A program made the position numbers and the translations under genes. DNA of 64,000 nt from Ceratotherium simum simum (Eukaryota > Chordata > Mammalia > Perissodactyla > Rhinocerotidae): the NCBI RefSeq assembly GCF_000283155.1, contig NW_004454156.1, positions 40,939,630-41,003,629 of the forward strand. Reading direction: 5' to 3'. Of this stretch, positions 59,381 to 64,000 are shown one piece after another. The notes under the pieces are model-generated. The model ran no database searches, was not told where the DNA came from, and saw nothing but the letters and a program-made list of their open reading frames with translations. Positions within the stretch are counted from its first letter, which is position 1. Every line of letters starts with the position of its first letter.

Positions 59381-59545
59381 AAAGCCAGCGTGAGGCACAG
59401 TGCTCAACATGGAACTTATATCAACTCATTTAATCTTTGTTAGTATAGTGTAAGCCCTGACAGTTTGGCTTCTCTTTTTGTAATGCAAGTGCCTGACTTA
59501 AGCTTTGATTGTGGAGGCATCCACTTTAAAGAGACATCTGCTTCC

Positions 59546-59761
59546 ACAGCCCAGGGTTCGGCCCAGGGTTCGCAGGTTCAGATTCCGGGCACAGACCTGC
59601 GCACCGCTTATCAAGCCATGCTGTGGCAGGGGTCCCACATATAAAGTAGAGGAAGATGGGCACGGATGTTAGCCCAGGGCCAATCTTCCCCCGCAAAAAG
59701 AGGAGAATTGGCAACAGATATTAGCTCAGGGCTAATCTTCCTCCCCCAAAATAAAAAAGAA
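59546..59761 (+). mobile_element. ERE-type SINE, 5'-rearranged
   Basis: The head is replaced by a tandem 'CCCAGGGTTCGG' duplication. The body from 'CGCAGGTTCAGATTCCGGGC' and the doubled 'GATGTTAGCCCAGGGC' tail are intact. Confidence 0.88.
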
Positions 59762-59879
59762 GGCCATCTCAATAAACACAGCCACACAACTAGAAAAAGA
59801 GCCAGGATGCGAGCTCGCCCCCACCAAAAGGCTCCTTTGTTTTAGAGATCCAGGTTGATTCAGATAACTAGCCATTTGG

Positions 59880-60150
59880 GCAGTTTGGGTTTTTTTTCCT
59901 TTCTTTTTCTCTCTTCCCTTGCTTTAAAGTCCCAGTCTTATGTTTTAAATTCACCAGTAAATAGTGAGCCCATGAAACCCTAGACCCGCACCCTCAACCC
60001 CAATAAAAGCAGGACTCCAGGCCCATACTTGCTCTCTCTCTCTCTAACCATGATCTCACTGTATGCCCCCATAGTGTGCCTTGTGCTCTCCAGGTCCTGT
60101 AAATAATAAACATTTTTCTTCAAAATTTCCTAATGATTATTACTGAAGGG
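59880..60150 (+). repeat. Possible LTR fragment
   Basis: A T/C-rich tract, then 'CCAATAAAAGCAGGACTCCA' (TATA-like), CTCTCTCTCTCTCT, and 'TGTAAATAATAAACATTTT' (polyadenylation-signal-like) in the order of a retroviral LTR. No internal viral genes are seen. The family is not named. Confidence 0.35.
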
Positions 60151-60299
60151 CGTCTTGCAATCCTAAGAACCACAAGCGTCAGTCTAGTCATAATACTGGT
60201 TTGGAAACGGAAGATGTCTCTGGGAAGTGTCCTGGAGCCCAGCCCCAGTGAGTGCCCCCAGGCGTTTCTAGCTGATTAGGATGGATAGGGTAAGATCAC

Positions 60300-60420
60300 A
60301 GACAGAGACTGGCACAAAACACTTTGCAAGGGCAGGGTAGGTAGTACTGTTGTTATCCCATTTTACAGACAATGAATCTAAAGTTGAGGGAAGTAACTTG
60401 CTCATAAATACTTGAAAAGG
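60300..60420 (+). repeat. MIR SINE fragment
   Basis: 'GTTGTTATCCCATTTTACAG' and 'GGGAAGTAACTTGCTCATAA' match MIR. 60480-61080 holds nothing recognised. Confidence 0.7.
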
Positions 60421-61079
60421 GAGAAAAATCCAGGTAATCTGACAGCCCATCTTAACATCTACCATTGGCTATATTATGCCAGGATTCAAATAATCTATAT
60501 AAAAAAAATTAAGCTATAATCAACAAGCCAGTGATAACAACAAAACCCCACGCAGCTTCTTACAATTAAAAATTTCCTCAATTTAAAAAAAAAAACACAT
60601 TTATTACAGTACAACCATACTACACCTCATTTAACTTACATGAATTCAACTATATAAGCTTGGTCAAAGAAAAAAACAATCATATCTCATATGAGCTGTA
60701 AGCCCCAAAATGAAATCTATCTGTTTCATCTAGGGTTCTGCCAAAGCAATAGCTATTAATTCCAACTCTAGGGGGAAAATTACTAGACTTAATGAAGCAT
60801 TTATATTCAACTTGTACTTTTTGGGTAATTTAAGTGATTTTCAACATTAACTATGAGTACTTTAGCCCTTTACTGACTTTAAAATCTAATGCCCAAATAA
60901 TATTCATGGGAAAATGAATTAAGTCACTACAAACACATAAGAGACAAACAATCAAAGGAAAATAAGTCATCGCACTACTACAAAACTAATTTAAAAATCT
61001 TTTGCACAGTCTGAGTTTTCAATACTCTTTTCTATTTTTATACTAAGGGCCTCAAAACCTAGACATAAAAAAAAAAAAG

Positions 61080-61660
61080 GTGAGAACAAGACAAAGATGA
61101 CTCCTATCACCATTTCCATTCAATACCATGCAGGAAGTCCTAGGAAGCACGATAGCGCAAGAAAAAGAAAGAAAACGTATAATGATTAGAAAAACAACAA
61201 AGTAAAACTCTTTATTAACAGATGATGTGATTGTGTATATTAAAAATCCCTGTGATTCTACACACTATTAGAATTAACAAGTTAATATAGCAGTGTCACC
61301 AGATATGAGATTAATATACACAAATCAATTATATTTCTATATACTATCAACAAAAAAATGGAAATAAAATTAAGAAAAGAGCCACACATAATAGCCTAAA
61401 AAAACAAATAGCTAGGTAGAAACCTAAAAAACATGTGCAGAACTTGTACAATGAAAACTACAAAACATCACCAAGAGAAACTGAAGACCTAAATATACAA
61501 AAGAATATACTATGTTAATGGACTGAAAGGCTTAATATTAAGATGTCGATTCTCCTAAATTGATTTACAGTCACACCCCAAATTAAAAATATTTTTTGTG
61601 TATAAATTGACAAGTTCATTCTAAAATTTAAATGGAAATACAGAGATCTAATGTATAGCA
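61080..61660 (+). mobile_element. LINE-1 ORF2 fragment
   Basis: 'CAATACCATGCAGGAAGTCC', 'AACAGATGATGTGATTGTGT', 'AAATCCCTGTGATTCTACAC' and 'GAAAACTACAAAACATCACC' are ORF2 landmarks in order. Many stops. Confidence 0.85.
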
Positions 61661-61890
61661 TGGCGATTACAGCTAACAAAGCTGTATTATATGCTTGCAA
61701 GTTATTAAGAGAGTATATCTTGAAGGTTCTCACCACAAAAAAGAAACGGTAATTATGGTATGGGATGAATATATTAGCTAATGCTACAGTGGTAATCATT
61801 TTGCAATATACAAATGTATCAAACCAACATGTTGTATACCTTAAACTTGCTCAAGGTTGTAAGTCAATTATATCTCAACAAGGCTGGGAA
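61660..61890 (+). mobile_element. LINE-1 3'UTR fragment
   Basis: 'TCTTGAAGGTTCTCACCACA' ... 'GTGGTAATCATTTTGCAATA' ... 'TTGTAAGTCAATTATATCTC' is an L1M 3' terminus. Confidence 0.8.
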
Positions 61891-61929
61891 AAAAATGGAA
61901 ATACAAAAGATGTAGAATTTTTAAGACTA

Positions 61930-62440
61930 TCTTTAAGAAAAAGAATGTTGGTGGGTTCCACTCCTAGGTTTATACCCAAGAGAACTAAAAACATACATTC
62001 ACACAAAAACTCATACAAAAACGTTCACAGCAGTATTTTTCTTAATAGCCAAAAAGAGGAAACCACCCAAATATCCATCGAGTGTTGAGTGGATAAACAA
62101 AATGTGGAATATCCAAATTTTTTTTAAAAGTGCTATATCCATAGAGTGGATTATTATTCAGGCATAAAAAGGAATGATGTACTGATACATGCTAAGTGGA
62201 TGAAACATGAAAACATTAAACCAAGTGAAAGAAGTCAGACAAATACCCCACATATTGTATGATTAAATATTTACACAAAATGTCCAGGGTAGGCAAATCC
62301 ACAGAGATACAAAATAGATTAGTGATTGTCAGAAGATGGGGGAAAGAGGACTTGAGAGTGACTGCTAATGGCTACAGGGTTCCTTTTTGGAATGATGGAA
62401 ATGTTCTAGAATTAGATAGTGGTGATGACTATATAATATT
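61930..62440 (+). mobile_element. LINE-1 ORF2 end/3'UTR fragment
   Basis: 'CCACTCCTAGGTTTATACCC', 'CAGTATTTTTCTTAATAGCC', 'GGATTATTATTCAGGCATAA' are in ORF2 C-terminal/3'UTR order. It is a different copy from the one at 61660. Confidence 0.8.
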
Positions 62441-62469
62441 GTGAAACTTGATACCAATTTTTTTAAATC

Positions 62470-62700
62470 TACCAAATAAGGAAGAAAAACAAAGTTGGTG
62501 GATTTACATCATCAGATTTCAAGACCTAATATAAAGTTACAGTAATTAAGACAATGAGGTACTGGCATAAGGCTAGACAAACTGACCAATGGAACAGAAA
62601 TAGACCCACACAGATAGAAGACATGATTTTTAACAGAGGTAACGATACAGTAGAGTTGAGGAAGGGTAGTTTTTTCCCATAAATGATTACAAAACAGAAG
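62470..62700 (+). mobile_element. LINE-1 ORF2 fragment
   Basis: 'ACAATGAGGTACTGGCATAA' and 'GACCAATGGAACAGAAATAG' are typical ORF2 words. It sits 3' of a 3'UTR, so this is a rearranged or separate copy. Confidence 0.75.
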
Positions 62701-62739
62701 AGACAATTAGTAAACTAAGATGAATTAGAAGAAAATGCC

Positions 62740-63850
62740 AATAGTAAAAGAAGAGATTAAAAAAAATTTGAAAATTATATCGGTTATAGTGATAAGGTGT
62801 AACATATATGAAATTGGAGATGCAAAAAGAGAGAAGACAGAAAATAGAGCAGAAGCAATGCTTGAACAGTTAGTGGCTGAGATCTTTTTAAAGCTGATGG
62901 AAGATATCAAGCAAGGACTGAAACCACCGAAAGAACATAACAGAAAAATGCTGAAAAAACTGAGAGAGGGAGAGAGAATATAAATGCATCTCAAAAACAG
63001 CTTCAGAACTGACAGTGACCTTAAGAGAGGAATAATAAGACTGACAGGTGATGTCTAACAAAAACGGTGTAAGGTTAAAGATAAGGAAAGATCATCTTTA
63101 AATCTCTAGAAGTAATAGTAACTAACTTAGAATTCTATAACATGTGAAAATATACTTCAAGAATAAAGATGATACTTTTTGATTCAAATTAGCCCAATGT
63201 AAAATGTTATTGTTGTGATATGTACATAAATTTAATTATATATTGAAAAGTAGATGATACCATGGAATTTATTATGCTAATTTAGTTATGATAAAATGCA
63301 TCATGATAAATTATAGTTAATTTAGATGGTTATGATAAAAATGGCATTAGTTATTAAAGAGGATATCCACATTGTTTAAGGTACTTATGTATGTGTTATG
63401 CATGTAGAGGTAAAAGTGATATAATATCTAGGATTTGTCTTAAAGTACTGGAGAAAGAAAAAAAGAAAAGATAAAAGAAATGGGAAAAGTAACATAGAAC
63501 TGGAATCTGGATAATGGCTATGTGGTTTGTTCCTCTAATTATTCAAAAAATATTTGAATTTTTTCCAAAAAACGGAGTTAATTCATCAACAGTAGACAAG
63601 AACAAAAAGAGATCTTACAGAGTAGTTTTCACACATAAAGAAAATCATACCAGATAAAAGCTCAAAAGCAAAGAAAGGAATAAAGAGGAATGAAAATGGA
63701 AATTACGAGATTACATCCAAATGAATACTGAATATAAAAAAATATAACAATGTACTATGGGAATTAAAATACACGTAAAATTAAGGTATAAAACCACAAT
63801 GCCATAAGATCAGAAAGATAAATAATGTTCCAGATACTTCCACTGTATGG
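62740..63850 (+). mobile_element. LINE-1 5'UTR-like fragment
   Basis: 'TAGAATTCTATAACATGTGA', 'ACTTCAAGAATAAAGATGAT' and the last 120 bp with 'GGGAATTAAAATACACGTAA' follow an older L1 5' region. Low confidence in the boundaries. Confidence 0.5.
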
Positions 63851-63935
63851 TAAAAATAGCAATTGGACTTTTGGACATCAAGGGTATGTATATATTATGA
63901 TCTCTGGGATAACAGCTAAAAATAGTAAAAAGTAG

Positions 63936-64000
63936 GGGCCGGCCCCATGTCATAGCAGTTAAGTGTGTGCGCTCTGCTGCTGGTAGCCCGGGTTCGGATC
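63936..64000 (+). mobile_element. ERE-type SINE, cut by window end
   Basis: Only the tRNA-like head is present, up to box B (GGTTCGGATC). Antisense to BIRC6. Confidence 0.9.

Noticed and set aside
62735..62983. 82-codon Lys/Glu-rich open frame
   Set aside because: It sits in an L1-derived block; the composition reflects A-rich DNA and no family is recognised.
1..64000. CRISPR array, operon, prophage or other prokaryotic system
   Set aside because: No spaced direct repeats, no ribosome-binding-site-led gene series, and intron-exon structure throughout.

Overview
The window is mammalian nuclear DNA: AT-rich introns, short GT-AG-bounded coding exons, LINE-1, MIR, L2 and hAT fossils, and many copies of one tRNA-derived SINE. 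That SINE has the ERE-type sequence of Perissodactyla (odd-toed ungulates). The copies match the version I recall from rhinoceros better than the common horse ERE1, so a rhinoceros (or tapir) is my best guess; the species is an inference.

One protein-coding gene fills the window, on the minus strand: BIRC6 (BRUCE/Apollon), the giant E2/E3 hybrid ubiquitin ligase and inhibitor of apoptosis. I placed 36 coding exons, running from 58890 down to 624. Every exon junction keeps the reading frame. Together they give 7,115 coding bases, about 2,371 codons, or roughly half of the ~4,850-residue protein (about residues 1,400 to 3,800 by my estimate). The N-terminal WD40/BIR part lies beyond the high-coordinate end. 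The ubiquitin-like and UBC parts lie beyond the low-coordinate end. The segment present builds the helical-repeat (armadillo-like) arch, two beta-sandwich-like inserts, charged coiled coils and disordered acidic or Ser-rich linkers.

Layout from high to low coordinate, which is transcript order. 64000-58891: intron packed with L1, MIR, an LTR-like piece and two SINE copies. 58890-48884: exons 1-11. 48883-39898: exons 12-17, with L1, MIR and SINE in the introns. 39897-35066: exons 18-20, with two unlabelled, frame-preserving candidate cassette exons (60 and 33 nt) in the intron after exon 18. 35065-20512: exons 21-24, including a 7.7 kb intron with nested L1/SINE insertions and a tRNA-Glu-headed, RTE-tailed SINE. 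20511-624: exons 25-36, ending with a GC-AG intron between exons 35 and 36.

There is no sign of a prokaryotic-type system, CRISPR array or new multi-gene system. The observations most worth checking are the two candidate microexons, the GC-AG intron, a CTCF-like motif, the chimeric SINE architectures and a possible retrocopy in the intron after exon 4.
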